Positions 1 through 7,805 are shown, counted from the stretch's first letter. The stretch: 30,972 nt of DNA from Streptomyces sp. NRRL F-2580 (GCF_000720115.1 NZ_JOIR01000057.1:1-30972); one strand, 5' to 3'. Notes: generated from the sequence alone by a model not told the origin. Numbers and translations are program-made.

Positions 1-63
1 GGTGGGGACGGCGAGGGCGGAGGGGGGCGTCAGGGGGGACGGGGACAGGGGTGCGATGGTCAT
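1..63 (-). CDS. Start of a probable sugar ABC transporter permease (partial)
   Basis: Only the first 21 codons are inside the window. The reading begins MTIAPLSPSPLTPPS and runs off the left edge. An AGGAG ribosome binding site lies 6 bases before the ATG on the minus strand. It is the next gene downstream of the sugar-binding lipoprotein at 264-1520, about 200 bp away. In this family the binding protein is normally followed by two permease genes, so a permease is inferred from position. The proline- and serine-rich N-terminus resembles the cytoplasmic tails of such permeases but is not diagnostic. No hairpin was recognised in the 64-263 gap, so read-through from the binding-protein gene is plausible. 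Confidence 0.45.
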   Translation of the reverse strand, partial: MTIAPLSPSPLTPPSALAVPT

Positions 64-263
64 GGCGGCTCCTGATCCGGGCGCGGAGGGCCAGGCCGGC
101 AGGTGCGTGGCCTGGCTCCTTTACTTCTTCCGTGACCGGCTGGATTCGACATGACCGCTCAGCGGCCCTTGGATGTGCGGACGCTGAACTCGGCGGTGAC
201 GCGGCGGAGGGCCCGGCCGCGAAGGGTGGGGTGAACTCGGCGGGGGCCCGGCGGTGGCCGGGC

Positions 264-1520
264 TCAGCGGTCGGAGCTGAGGACCTTGCCGATCTCCTCG
301 GACGCCGCCCGGGCCGCCTGCTTGGGGTCCCGGCCGGTGAGGACGGCCGTCATGAAGGGCTTGATCGGGTTCCTGGCCTCGACCTCGGCCCAGCGGGCGG
401 AGGTGGGGGTGGCCCGGCCCTGGGCGGCGCCGGGAGCCATGTTGGTGGCGCCCTCGTTGCCCTCGACCACGTGCGCGAGGGTGGTCTTGTTCGGTACGTA
501 GCTCATCGTGCGGGCGAGTTCGCTCTGCCACTTCTCGCTGACCAGGGCCGTGATCACGTCGACCGCGTGCTTCCGCTGTCGGGTCCGCTCCGGGATGATC
601 AGGTCGGAGCCGCCGGTGAAGACGGCGCCCGCCTTGTCGGAGGTCTTGCCGGGGATCGGGAAGAAGCCCAGCTTGCCCTTCAGGGCGGGGTTGGCCGCCT
701 CGATCTCGGCGGCCTGGCCGGGCGGGGCGATGATCTGCGCGACCTGGCCGCGCGCGAAGACCTGCGACTGCGGGGGCGTCTCCTCGTCGGCGTCCTTGGG
801 GCCGTCGCCGAGGGCCTGGAGCTGCCGGTAGAAGTCCATGCCGGCCAGGGCCTTCTCGTCGTCGAGGGTGCCGACCCACCTGCCGCCGGTCTCGACGGCG
901 AGTTCACCGCCCTCGTCCCAGACGAAGCCGGCGAGGACGTACCAGTTCTGGCCCGCGAGGTAGATGCCCTGCTGGTCGCCCTTGTCGAGCTTCTGGGTGG
1001 CCTGGATCCACTCCTGGCGGTTCTTGGGCGGGGTCTTGATCCCGGCGTTCGCGAAGAGGTCCTTCTGGTAGATGACCACCCGGTTGGCGGCGTACCAGGG
1101 GACGCCGTACTGGGCGCCGTTGACGCTGCCCGGGTCGGCGAGGCCCTTGAGCCAGTCCTTGCTGCCCCATTCGCGCAGGCCTTCGAGGGTGAGCTCGGAG
1201 AGGCCGCCCTTCTCGATGTACTGGGCGACCTGGGTGTTGCCGACCTCGATGACGTCGGCGGTCTCCTTGCTCGTGCCGTCGAGCACGGCGTTCACCTTGG
1301 CGCCGATCCCCGTCCACTCCTGGATCCTGACGTCCAGGTCGACGCCGGGGTGTTCCTGCTCGAACGACGCGGTGAACTTGTCGATGAAGTCCTCCGAGGC
1401 GCTGCCCTTCATCAGCCAGAGCGTCACCTTCTGCGGTCCTTGGGCCGATTCGGCCAGCTGGCTGCAGCCCGTGAGGGCGGTCGCGGCCGCGAGGGCGGTG
1501 CACAGGGCGGGGAGGCGCAT
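264..1520 (-). CDS. Sugar ABC transporter substrate-binding lipoprotein (CUT1 type)
   Basis: A 418-residue extracellular solute-binding protein of family 1, which delivers an oligosaccharide to a membrane permease pair. It starts with a lipoprotein signal (MRLPALCTALAAATALTGC; lipobox LTGC, Cys19). The mature part begins QKVTLWLMKGS and contains the family-typical GVPWYAANRVVIYQKDLF and FTGGSDLIIPE segments. The ATG at 1520 is preferred because it directly begins the signal peptide, although the frame stays open to 1859; an AAGG purine run lies about 14 bases upstream. The promoter contains an operator resembling the DasR site, so N-acetylglucosamine or a chito-oligosaccharide is a reasonable guess for the substrate, but this is inference. 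A partial permease follows downstream. No ATPase gene is present, consistent with use of a shared MsiK-type ATPase. An in-frame 27-base imperfect repeat links the start region with the mature N-terminus. Confidence 0.88.
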   Translation of the reverse strand: MRLPALCTALAAATALTGCSQLAESAQGPQKVTLWLMKGSASEDFIDKFTASFEQEHPGVDLDVRIQEWTGIGAKVNAVLDGTSKETADVIEVGNTQVAQYIEKGGLSELTLEGLREWGSKDWLKGLADPGSVNGAQYGVPWYAANRVVIYQKDLFANAGIKTPPKNRQEWIQATQKLDKGDQQGIYLAGQNWYVLAGFVWDEGGELAVETGGRWVGTLDDEKALAGMDFYRQLQALGDGPKDADEETPPQSQVFARGQVAQIIAPPGQAAEIEAANPALKGKLGFFPIPGKTSDKAGAVFTGGSDLIIPERTRQRKHAVDVITALVSEKWQSELARTMSYVPNKTTLAHVVEGNEGATNMAPGAAQGRATPTSARWAEVEARNPIKPFMTAVLTGRDPKQAARAASEEIGKVLSSDR

Positions 1521-1563
1521 CTTCAAGAGGGTCACCTTCTGGGGCTCGATCTCAGATGGCTCG

Positions 1564-1592
1564 AAATTGGCATAGACCAATGGGCCGGTCAA
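1564..1592 (-). promoter_or_regulatory. Promoter with DasR-like operator for the sugar-binding protein
   Basis: On the minus strand, TTGACC (complement of 1587-1592) and CAATTT (complement of 1564-1569) are 17 bases apart, a plausible -35/-10 pair. Between them, overlapping the -10, lies ATTGGTCTATGCCAAT (complement of 1566-1581), with perfect 5-bp arms ATTGG/CCAAT. It matches the DasR-responsive element consensus ACTGGTCTAGACCAGT at 12 of 16 positions, including the TGGTCTA half. Binding there would block transcription of the sugar-binding gene. The site is also about 110 bp upstream of the divergent dodecin gene. The motif is seen directly; the regulator's identity is inferred. Confidence 0.6.
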
Positions 1593-1691
1593 GGGCCTTT
1601 CGCTCCGGATTGTTGGCGCAAAGTTCGCGGAGCCGGACTTACTGGGGCACCGTGGAACCAGGCAAAAGCCACCCACTGTCGGGAGACCCCC

Positions 1692-1907
1692 ATGTCCAAT
1701 CACACGTACCGGGTGACCGAGATCGTCGGCACCTCCCACGAGGGCATCGATCAGGCCATCCGCAACGGGATCGCCAGGGCGGGCCAGACCGTGCGGAACC
1801 TGGACTGGTTCGAGGTGGTCCAGGTACGCGGCCACATCGAGAACGGGGAGATCGCCCACTACCAGGTGGGCCTCAAGGTTGGCTTCCGCCTCGACGGCGA
1901 GGACTGA
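1692..1907 (+). CDS. Dodecin family flavin-binding protein
   Basis: A 71-residue protein spanning the whole dodecin family length. Dodecins assemble into hollow dodecamers that bind and buffer flavins (or other small ligands) in the cytoplasm. The family core is visible: YRVTEIVGTSHEGIDQAIRNGI, then LDWFEVVQVRGHI, then YQVGLKVGFRL. Trp39 and Gln58 correspond to the aromatic and glutamine residues that sandwich the isoalloxazine ring in characterised dodecins. A GGGAGA ribosome binding site lies 5 bases before the ATG. It is transcribed alone, divergently from the sugar-binding gene, and ends at a palindromic terminator shared with the convergent HAD gene. The frame is open for 500 codons upstream, but that is the antisense shadow of the sugar-binding gene. 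Confidence 0.92.
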   Translation: MSNHTYRVTEIVGTSHEGIDQAIRNGIARAGQTVRNLDWFEVVQVRGHIENGEIAHYQVGLKVGFRLDGED

Positions 1908-1924
1908 GCCCCCGCCGGACGCGT

Positions 1925-1941
1925 TGGGCCGGCCCGGCCCA
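1925..1941. terminator. Bidirectional hairpin between dodecin and HAD gene
   Basis: TGGGCC-GGCCC-GGCCCA forms a 6-bp perfect stem in the 45-bp gap between two convergent stop codons. There is no T-run, as is common in Streptomyces. It could terminate both genes. Confidence 0.5.
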
Positions 1942-1952
1942 CCGACCGGGGG

Positions 1953-2447
1953 TCAGGTCCGGCCCTCGACCTCCTGCGCGGATTCGAGCTCCGGCGCCTC
2001 CGCCGCCCAGTCGGCCTGCACCACCCGGAAACCGGCGGCTCGTGCCGCCCGGCAGACGAGCTCGTCGTCGTCCACCAGCATGCGCACCTCCCGGCCGCGC
2101 GCGATCCGGCCCAGCACCTCCAGCTTGGTCGTGCGGGCCGGCCGCCGGTCCTGGTTCCCCCGCATCCACAGCCGCCCCTCGGGCAGCCCGTGGCGGGCGA
2201 GCCAGTCGAGCGTGTCCGCCCGGCAGCGCTCGGGGCGCCCGGTCAGGTACACCACCTCGCAGTCGGCCGCGCTCTCCACCGCGAGCGCCACCCCGCGCGC
2301 GAGCGGCGGATCGGCCGGGGCCGCACCGAAGAAGCCGTTCCAGTCGCGCGGGCGCCGCTCCAGGAAGTGCTGGCGATGGCCGGTGTCCGCCAGCGTGTTG
2401 TCGATGTCGAAGACGGCCAGCGGCCGAGGGGTGCTCTTCTCGCTCAT
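1953..2447 (-). CDS. HAD superfamily phosphatase, polynucleotide kinase 3'-phosphatase-like
   Basis: A 164-residue single-domain HAD hydrolase. Motif I is AVFDIDNTLAD with the nucleophile Asp14 and acid/base Asp16. Motif II is YLTGRPE (Thr69), a motif III lysine is probably Lys108, and the metal-binding motif IV is MLVDDDE (Asp126-Asp128). The DWNGFF...D.PLARGV segment after motif I and the TGRPE motif recall the phosphatase domain of T4 polynucleotide kinase-like proteins, but no kinase domain is attached, so the substrate is not known. The ATG at 2447 is followed by a hydrophilic leader of about 10 residues; only a weak AGG lies upstream. It is convergent with dodecin and shows no obvious operon partner. 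The 2448-2650 gap upstream holds no convincing gene. Confidence 0.85.
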   Translation of the reverse strand: MSEKSTPRPLAVFDIDNTLADTGHRQHFLERRPRDWNGFFGAAPADPPLARGVALAVESAADCEVVYLTGRPERCRADTLDWLARHGLPEGRLWMRGNQDRRPARTTKLEVLGRIARGREVRMLVDDDELVCRAARAAGFRVVQADWAAEAPELESAQEVEGRT

Positions 2448-2650
2448 CCGGTCAGCCTAGGACCGGGCACGGACAGGGATACGGGCGCCCACCCGGCAGA
2501 AGCGGGGAATCCTGTCGTCCCCCGGACGTTGCCACCTGAGTGATCCGAAAACCTCGATGGGGTCGTCGGGGCCGGTCGGCCGCCCCTGCGGTCCCTTGGG
2601 GCATGGCGTCAGTCCCTCCTGGTCGGTGGGGCCTGGCACGCACGCCCGGG

Positions 2651-4972
2651 TCAGAGCGTCTCGCTGAGCGAGTCCGCCAGGCGCCGCCGCGCCGCACGGG
2701 TCGCCGGCAGCGCCGCCGCCGCCACCGCACCCCCTACGGCTCCGACGACCACCGTCACCAGCACCGGCAGGGAGGGCAGTCGGGCGATGCCCGCACCGAT
2801 CCCGCTCGACGCGCCCTGCGTGTCCACCAGCCAGCTGCCGGCAAGCGCACCCACCGCCGTCCCCACCACCGCGGAGACGAGCGCGGTCAGACCGGCGGCC
2901 GTCACGATCATCGCCCCGATCTGTCGGGGCGTCAGCCCGATGGCCTTCAGCGCGAGCAGGTCCCGGCCCCGGTCGCGTACGCCCGTGCTGATCAGCGTGA
3001 GCAGTTCGGTCAGCCCGATCAGTGCCAGTACCGCGATCAGGGCGGCGATCACTCCGCGGGCCGGCTCGAGCCGGTCGGCGGGATTGGGCGTCTCCCTGAT
3101 CTCCAGCGTGCCGCCCGCCGCCAGAGCGAGCTCGCCGCTCACCGCCCGCGGGTCCGCCCCCTCGCGCAGCACCAGGGCGTGGTAGGCGGGGCGCAGTTGC
3201 GGATCGCGTTCCCGCAGGGCGTCGAGGGTCGTGGTGATCACCCGGCCGCCGGACTCGGGTTCGATGGTGCGGCCGACGAGGTGCAGGATCTGCGGCCGTC
3301 CGCCGACGGTCATCCGTACCCAGTCGCCGACCCGCACCCCGAGGAGGTCCAGCAGCCCCTGCCCGGCCACCGCCTCGTCCGGGCCGCCGACCGCGCGCCC
3401 TTCCACCACGGTGGAGGGATAGGGGTGGCGAGCCGTTCCCAGGCCGCGCAGCGTGATGGTGCCGGTCTGCCCCGGTACGAGCGCCGCCATCTCCGCGCCC
3501 GGATGGACCGCGGCGATGTCCGGGACCGTCGCGAGGGTCTTCTCCAGCTCCGAGTCCGACGGCCCGGCGGGCTGCTCGGCCCGTACGGTCAGTGCCGGGC
3601 GTCCCACCTGCGCGGGCCGGCTGCGGAACTGGTCCAGCGTCGACCAGGCGACGAGCGCGACCGTGATGAGCAGCAGCGGCAGGGCGAGCCGGGCCACCGG
3701 TACGAGCGTCCGGCCGCGTCGCGCGAACGCCGCCCGCCATCCCAGGACCAGAGCCGGAGGCACCCGCATCCCGAGAGCCCGCCTGCCGAGTGCGGTCATC
3801 GGCGCGGCGGACGGCAGCGCGGCCCGGGCCACCGGAACCGGCGGCACCCGTCCTGCCCGCCAGGCCGAGAGGCCGGTGGCGGCGGCGATCAGCAGTACCG
3901 CACCGCAGGGGATGCCGATCATCAGCGCGGTGTGCCCGGGGAGGTTCTGCCAGACCGCCGCCGCCTCACCGATCCGCCCCGGTATCCGCGCGCCGAGGAG
4001 AGCGATCGCCGCCGTGCCGACGGCCACCCCGAGGAGCGCGAAGGCCAGGTGCTGCACGAGGAAGCCGCGGGTCACCTGGCCGGGGGTGAACCCGATGGCT
4101 TTGAGGATGGCGATGTCCCTGAGCTGGCTCCGGACGCGGGCGCCGATCGCCCCCGACGCGGCGAGCGCCGCCGCGAGCAGCGCACCGAGCCCGAAGACGG
4201 CGAACATCTTTCCCAGGAGCCGGTCGTCGCCGCCCGCCTCGGCCCGTGCCTGCTGCCACTTGGTGACCTGTGCCACCCGGTCGGCGCCGAGTACGGTCAC
4301 TGCGCGCTGGACGATGAAGTCGGTGTCGCCCGGATCCTCCAGGCGCAGCCCCACGCTCTGGCCGGTGTCTTCCCGGGCGATCTCGTCGAGCGTGCCGGGC
4401 AGCACCCAGCCGATGCCGGGTCCGCCGCCCGGCTGGTAGCGGGGCTCGGCCACCTCGGCGATCCCGCCCACCCGCAGCACGTGCGCGGCACCGTCCGGTC
4501 CGGTGACGCGTACCGCGTCGCCCGGCTCCGCCCACAACGCCCGCGCGACCGAATCCTCCAGTACGACGCTGCCGTCCCGGTCGCCGTCGTCCGGCCGGGC
4601 GAGCCAGCCGCCCGCGGTGACGAGTGGCCGCCCCGTCTCCGGGGGCGCCGCCTCGGCCGCGCGCAGCGTCACCCCGACCCGCGCGCCACGGGACTCGACC
4701 GTCGTGGCCGCCGTGCGGTACGGACCGGAGAGGGCCGCGACGCCGTCCACGCCGGACAGGGCGTCCATGTCCGCCCCGCCCCGGGTGTGCAGCCAGATGT
4801 GCGCGCCCTGGGACTGGTTGAACACGCGCTGCCAGGGGTTCGCGGCGTAGCTGAACAGCGCACCGGCCAGCAGGAGCGAGGCGATGACCCCGGCGCTGGC
4901 CAGGACGACGAAGAGGGCTTCCCCGCGGTGTGCGCGGAAGTCGGCCTGCGCCCAGCGCAGAGTGGCCCGCAC
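2651..4972 (-). CDS. ABC transporter permease, FtsX/MacB type (duplicated)
   Basis: A membrane protein of about 773 residues with two FtsX-like halves. The N-terminal anchor helix (ALFVVLASAGVIASLLLAGA) is followed by an extracytoplasmic region. Three helices around LLGKMFAVFGLGALLAAAL and FLVQHLAFALLGVAVGTAA contain the coupling segment RDIAILKAIGFTPGQV. A central helix near LVPVARLALPLLLITVAL follows, then a second extracytoplasmic region, and the C-terminal set with the second coupling segment RDLLALKAIGLTPRQIG. Such permeases work as mechanotransmitters or lipid/lipoprotein/peptide exporters rather than importers. A GTG at 4978 overlaps the ATPase stop codon, but AAGGAG then has no spacing; the second GTG at 4972 has ideal 5-base spacing and is preferred. 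It is the last gene of padR-ATPase-permease. The substrate is unknown; self-defence or envelope maintenance is typical for PadR-linked cassettes. Confidence 0.9.
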   Translation of the reverse strand: MRATLRWAQADFRAHRGEALFVVLASAGVIASLLLAGALFSYAANPWQRVFNQSQGAHIWLHTRGGADMDALSGVDGVAALSGPYRTAATTVESRGARVGVTLRAAEAAPPETGRPLVTAGGWLARPDDGDRDGSVVLEDSVARALWAEPGDAVRVTGPDGAAHVLRVGGIAEVAEPRYQPGGGPGIGWVLPGTLDEIAREDTGQSVGLRLEDPGDTDFIVQRAVTVLGADRVAQVTKWQQARAEAGGDDRLLGKMFAVFGLGALLAAALAASGAIGARVRSQLRDIAILKAIGFTPGQVTRGFLVQHLAFALLGVAVGTAAIALLGARIPGRIGEAAAVWQNLPGHTALMIGIPCGAVLLIAAATGLSAWRAGRVPPVPVARAALPSAAPMTALGRRALGMRVPPALVLGWRAAFARRGRTLVPVARLALPLLLITVALVAWSTLDQFRSRPAQVGRPALTVRAEQPAGPSDSELEKTLATVPDIAAVHPGAEMAALVPGQTGTITLRGLGTARHPYPSTVVEGRAVGGPDEAVAGQGLLDLLGVRVGDWVRMTVGGRPQILHLVGRTIEPESGGRVITTTLDALRERDPQLRPAYHALVLREGADPRAVSGELALAAGGTLEIRETPNPADRLEPARGVIAALIAVLALIGLTELLTLISTGVRDRGRDLLALKAIGLTPRQIGAMIVTAAGLTALVSAVVGTAVGALAGSWLVDTQGASSGIGAGIARLPSLPVLVTVVVGAVGGAVAAAALPATRAARRRLADSLSETL

Positions 4973-4974
4973 GG

Positions 4975-5742
4975 TCACTCCTTGAGTTCGAGTACGCCGG
5001 AGACGCCGCCGCCCGGCCCGCGCCGCCCGCCGCCGAGCTGCGCGTCGTCGGCTATGCGTCCGTCGAAGAAACTGATGACGCGGTCGGCCGCGCTGGCCAT
5101 CCGGGCGTCGTGGGTGACCATCATGATCGTCTGGCCGCGCTGGTGGAACCGGGAGAGCAGCCGCAGTACCTCGCGGGTGCCCTTGCTGTCGAGGCTGCCG
5201 GCCGGTTCGTCGGCGAGCAGCAGCGTGGGGTGGTTGACCAGCGCGCGGGCGAGGGCGACCCGCTGCTGTTCGCCGCCCGACAGCTCGCCGGGCATCGACC
5301 GTTCGCGGCCTTCCAGCCCCAGTTCGGCGAGCAGCTCGGCGCGGGAGTCGCGGGCGGCCTTCGGAGAGGCGCCGGCGAGCAGGGCGGGCAGTTCGACGTT
5401 GTCGGCGACGGTGAGGTTCGAGACCAGGTTGAAGAACTGGAAGACGACGCCGATGCTGCGGCGCCTGAGGACCGCCCAGCGGGCCTCGCGGTAGGCGTCG
5501 ACCCGTTCCCCGCCGAGCCACAGCTTCCCGCTGTCCGGCCGCTGGAGGCCGCCGATCAGGTGCAGCAGCGTGGACTTGCCGGCCCCCGACGGCCCGGTGA
5601 CCGCGACGAACTCGCCCGGCTGGACGGACAGGTCCACCCCGCGGACGGCGGGCACCGGAGCGCCCTCGCCGTAGTGCGTCTTGGTCAGGCCCTCGGCACG
5701 CACGATGGGCACCGCAGGAGCGGTGGTGGCGTCGTCGCTCAT
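4975..5742 (-). CDS. ABC transporter ATPase, LolD/MacB type
   Basis: A 255-residue ATPase that pairs with the downstream FtsX-type permease. Walker A is GPSGAGKST (residues 50-58), the Q-loop glutamine is Gln102 (VVFQFFNL), the signature is LSGGEQQRVALARAL (154-168), Walker B is LLLADEP (Asp178, catalytic Glu179) and the switch histidine is His211 (MVTHD). The FQFFNLVSNLTVADNVELP stretch is typical of the LolD/MacB/FtsE group. The start ATG at 5742 overlaps the padR stop (ATGA), so the two genes are translationally coupled. The C-terminal 25 residues are a glycine-rich tail without known function. Confidence 0.95.
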   Translation of the reverse strand: MSDDATTAPAVPIVRAEGLTKTHYGEGAPVPAVRGVDLSVQPGEFVAVTGPSGAGKSTLLHLIGGLQRPDSGKLWLGGERVDAYREARWAVLRRRSIGVVFQFFNLVSNLTVADNVELPALLAGASPKAARDSRAELLAELGLEGRERSMPGELSGGEQQRVALARALVNHPTLLLADEPAGSLDSKGTREVLRLLSRFHQRGQTIMMVTHDARMASAADRVISFFDGRIADDAQLGGGRRGPGGGVSGVLELKE

Positions 5743-6245
5743 TCCAGCTCCTCCTGACAGCGTTCCAGCCAGTCGAGGTCGGCCTGCAGATGCAGCATCG
5801 CGCCCTCGATCAGCAGTTGCGAGATCTTGTTGTCGCGGTCCTCGGCTGCCGCCAGCTTCGACAGGTCCCGCATGGTGTTGAGGTACTGGCGCCGCTGCTT
5901 GTTGATCAGCGCGACGGGGTCGGCCAGACCCGACCGGGGGGCGAGCGCGAGCTTCATGAAGAACTCGTCCCGTACCCGGGGCTCCTCCGCCGTGTCCTCG
6001 AACCAGGCGAGCACGGCCTCGCGCCCGGCGTCCGTCAGCTTGTACGTGCGCTTGTTGGGCCGGCCCGACTGCTCTACGTCCTCGCCCTCGATCAGGCCGC
6101 TCTTCTCCAGCCGGCCGAGGGTGACGTAGATCTGGCCGACGTTGGGCTGAGGGTACGCGGCGCCCAGGAGCTTCTCAAGGTCCTGCTTGAGCTCGTAACC
6201 GTGCGCAGGGCTACGGGTGAGGAGCGCAAGGAGCGCCAGCCGCAA
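5739..6245 (-). CDS. PadR family transcriptional regulator
   Basis: A 168-residue PadR regulator: an N-terminal winged helix (LALLALLTRSPAHGYELKQDLEKLL; wing around VGQIYVTLGRLEKSGLIEGE) and a C-terminal dimerisation helix pair (VALINKQRRQYLNTMRDL onward). The start is TTG at 6245, supported by an excellent AAGGAGG site with 8-base spacing; an ATG at a good position is absent. It is the first gene of the exporter operon, so it most likely represses its own operon and is relieved by a compound that the exporter handles. This is inference from the common padR-ABC arrangement. It is divergent from the sugar-binding gene at 6413, sharing a 167-bp intergenic region. Confidence 0.93.
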   Translation of the reverse strand: MRLALLALLTRSPAHGYELKQDLEKLLGAAYPQPNVGQIYVTLGRLEKSGLIEGEDVEQSGRPNKRTYKLTDAGREAVLAWFEDTAEEPRVRDEFFMKLALAPRSGLADPVALINKQRRQYLNTMRDLSKLAAAEDRDNKISQLLIEGAMLHLQADLDWLERCQEELE

Positions 6246-6325
6246 CGCGCTCCCCTCCTTCCCGCTCCGTAGTCAACTGTTCACCGGCACCGGACCGATC
6301 GGCGTCCGAGCCGGTCTTGTCTGCC

Positions 6326-6345
6326 TGGGCGTCTAGTATCGCCCA
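6326..6345. promoter_or_regulatory. Inverted repeat between padR and the orphan sugar-binding gene
   Basis: TGGGCG-N8-CGCCCA, a perfect 6-bp dyad with an AT-rich centre (TCTAGTAT), lies in the divergent promoter region. It has the size of a winged-helix operator and could be the PadR site. Assignment rests on position only. Confidence 0.35.
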
Positions 6346-6412
6346 TGCCTAACGGGTATATATGGGCCACGATGGTCGGCGGCGCAGCCGGATCGCGCAC
6401 TGGGAGGAATCT

Positions 6413-7693
6413 ATGCGGTGGATACATGCCGCGGGTAGAGCTCTCCTGGTCGCGGCGGTGGTGCTCGCGGGCTACGCCGGTTTCGGCGGCCGCGACGACG
6501 CGGGCGGGGGTGCGGCCTCCGAGGGGCGCGGCCCCCTGACGCTCGTGACGGCGGGCGACCTCACCGACTACCTCTCGCCGCTGCTCGACGACTGGAACCG
6601 CGACCACCCCGACGAGCGCGTCACCCTCGTGGAACTGCCCGACTCGGCCGACGAGACCCGGGCCCAGATGATCAGCGAGCTGCGATCGGGGCGCGACCGG
6701 TTCGACGTGCTGAACATCGACGTCGCCTGGACGTCCGAGTTCGCGGCGGCCGGATGGATCTCCCCCCTGGAGCGGGACCGGTTCCCCCTGGACGCCTTCC
6801 TGCGGCCGGTCGTCGACACCGCGACCTTCGACGGGCGGCTGTACGCGGTCCCGTACGTCACGAACGCCGGACTCCTCTACTACCGCAAGGACATCCTGGA
6901 CCGGGAGGGCGAGCAGCCGCCGCGCACCTGGGCCGAGCTGGTGCGCCAGGCGCGCACCCTCGCGCCGAAGCACGGACTGGACGGCTATGCGGGCCAGTTC
7001 CTGCCGTACGAGGGGCTCACCGTCAACGTCACCGAGGCCGTGCACTCGGCGGGCGGTTCGATCCTGCGCGATGACGGCGCCCGGGTGACCGTGGACTCCG
7101 ACGCGGCGCGCGCCGGACTGCGCTTCCTCGCGGACGGGGTGCGGGACGGCTGGATCCCCCGCGAGGCCCTCGGGTACAAGGAGGAGGAGTCCCGGCAGGC
7201 GTTCCAGGACGGCCGGCTGCTCTTCCTGCGGAACTGGCCGTACGTGTACGCCGACGCGAGCGCCGAGGGGTCGAAGGTCGCGGGCCGGTTCGGCGCAGTG
7301 CCGCTGCCCGGACCCGACGGGCCCGGCACCAGCGTGCTGGGCGGCTCCAACCTCGCCGTGAGCAGCCGTGCGCGGCATCCGGCGTCGGCAGCCGATCTGA
7401 TCTCCTACCTCACCAGTGAACGGGTCCAGCGGCGCGTGCTCACCGAGGGCTCGCTGCCGCCGGTGCGCGCCGCGCTGTACGAGGACCCCGAGCTGATCCG
7501 CGCGTATCCGTATCTGCCGACGCTCCGGCAGAGTGTGCTGTCGGCGGTGCCGCGCCCGAAGAGTCCGCGCTACGACCAGGTGAGCCTGGCCGTACAGGCC
7601 GTGGCGCAGGATGTGATGGCTCTGCGCCAGACGCCCGAGGAGGCGGCGGCGCGGCTCGCGCGCGAGCTCGGGACGATCTCCCGCAGGGGCTGA
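6413..7693 (+). CDS. Orphan sugar ABC substrate-binding protein (trehalose/maltose-like)
   Basis: A 426-residue family 1 solute-binding protein. Typical segments are LTLVTAGDLTDYLSPLLDDWN, DVLNIDVAWTSEFAAAGWISPL, YAVPYVTNAGLLYYRKDIL and VLGGSNLAVSSRARHPASA, which together look like trehalose/maltose-binding proteins of the LpqY/ThuE group. A GGGAGGA ribosome binding site precedes the ATG at 6413; earlier in-frame ATGs at 6362 or before would add a non-hydrophobic leader. The N-terminus has a hydrophobic export segment ending VVLAGYAGFGG. A lipobox would read LAGC, but codon 21 is TAC (Tyr) instead of TGC (Cys), so lipidation is not expected as written. No permease or ATPase gene is adjacent in the same orientation before the hairpin at 7771. 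It may share permeases elsewhere, or interact with the alpha-glucoside system downstream. Confidence 0.88.
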   Translation: MRWIHAAGRALLVAAVVLAGYAGFGGRDDAGGGAASEGRGPLTLVTAGDLTDYLSPLLDDWNRDHPDERVTLVELPDSADETRAQMISELRSGRDRFDVLNIDVAWTSEFAAAGWISPLERDRFPLDAFLRPVVDTATFDGRLYAVPYVTNAGLLYYRKDILDREGEQPPRTWAELVRQARTLAPKHGLDGYAGQFLPYEGLTVNVTEAVHSAGGSILRDDGARVTVDSDAARAGLRFLADGVRDGWIPREALGYKEEESRQAFQDGRLLFLRNWPYVYADASAEGSKVAGRFGAVPLPGPDGPGTSVLGGSNLAVSSRARHPASAADLISYLTSERVQRRVLTEGSLPPVRAALYEDPELIRAYPYLPTLRQSVLSAVPRPKSPRYDQVSLAVQAVAQDVMALRQTPEEAAARLARELGTISRRG

Positions 7694-7764
7694 TCCGCCG
7701 CAGGGCCCGATCTCCCGCAAGGCTTGATCCCACTTCTCCGCCTTCTTCTCCGTCTTCTTCTCCG
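7675..7764 (+). repeat. Short tandem duplications at the 3' end of the sugar-binding gene
   Basis: A 22-base segment spanning the stop codon (7675-7696) is repeated at 7709-7730 with 19 of 22 matches. It is followed by a pyrimidine-rich 12-base unit, YCTTCTTCTCCG, at 7741-7752 and 7753-7764, with a partial copy just before. These look like local slippage or duplication products. No coding function is apparent. Confidence 0.5.
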
Positions 7765-7770
7765 TCATCC

Positions 7771-7805
7771 AAGGGTCTCTACTTACATGTTAAGTAGAGA
7801 CCCTT
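7771..7805 (+). terminator. Long perfect hairpin terminator
   Basis: A perfect 15-bp stem (arms 7771-7785 and 7791-7805; AAGGGTCTCTACTTA) closes a 5-base loop, CATGT. TTGTTTGTG follows on the plus strand, so it fits a Rho-independent terminator for the sugar-binding gene. Its AT content is unusual for this genome. Part of the hairpin (7786-7797) is an exact inverted copy of a 12-mer in the promoter of the next operon, so it may also bind a regulator. Confidence 0.75.

Noticed and set aside
1521..1859. N-terminal extension of the sugar-binding protein to an ATG at 1859
   Set aside because: It runs antisense through dodecin and the promoter with the DasR-like operator; the signal peptide begins at 1520.
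2452..2604. Minus-strand 50-codon frame with AGGAGG upstream in the gap between the permease and HAD genes
   Set aside because: The ribosome binding site is good but the protein is proline/arginine-rich with poor codon bias and no recognisable feature; insufficient support.
2540..5494. 984-codon plus-strand open frame opposite the ABC exporter genes
   Set aside because: No family motifs, arginine/glutamine-rich shadow translation; the minus strand holds the ATPase and permease.
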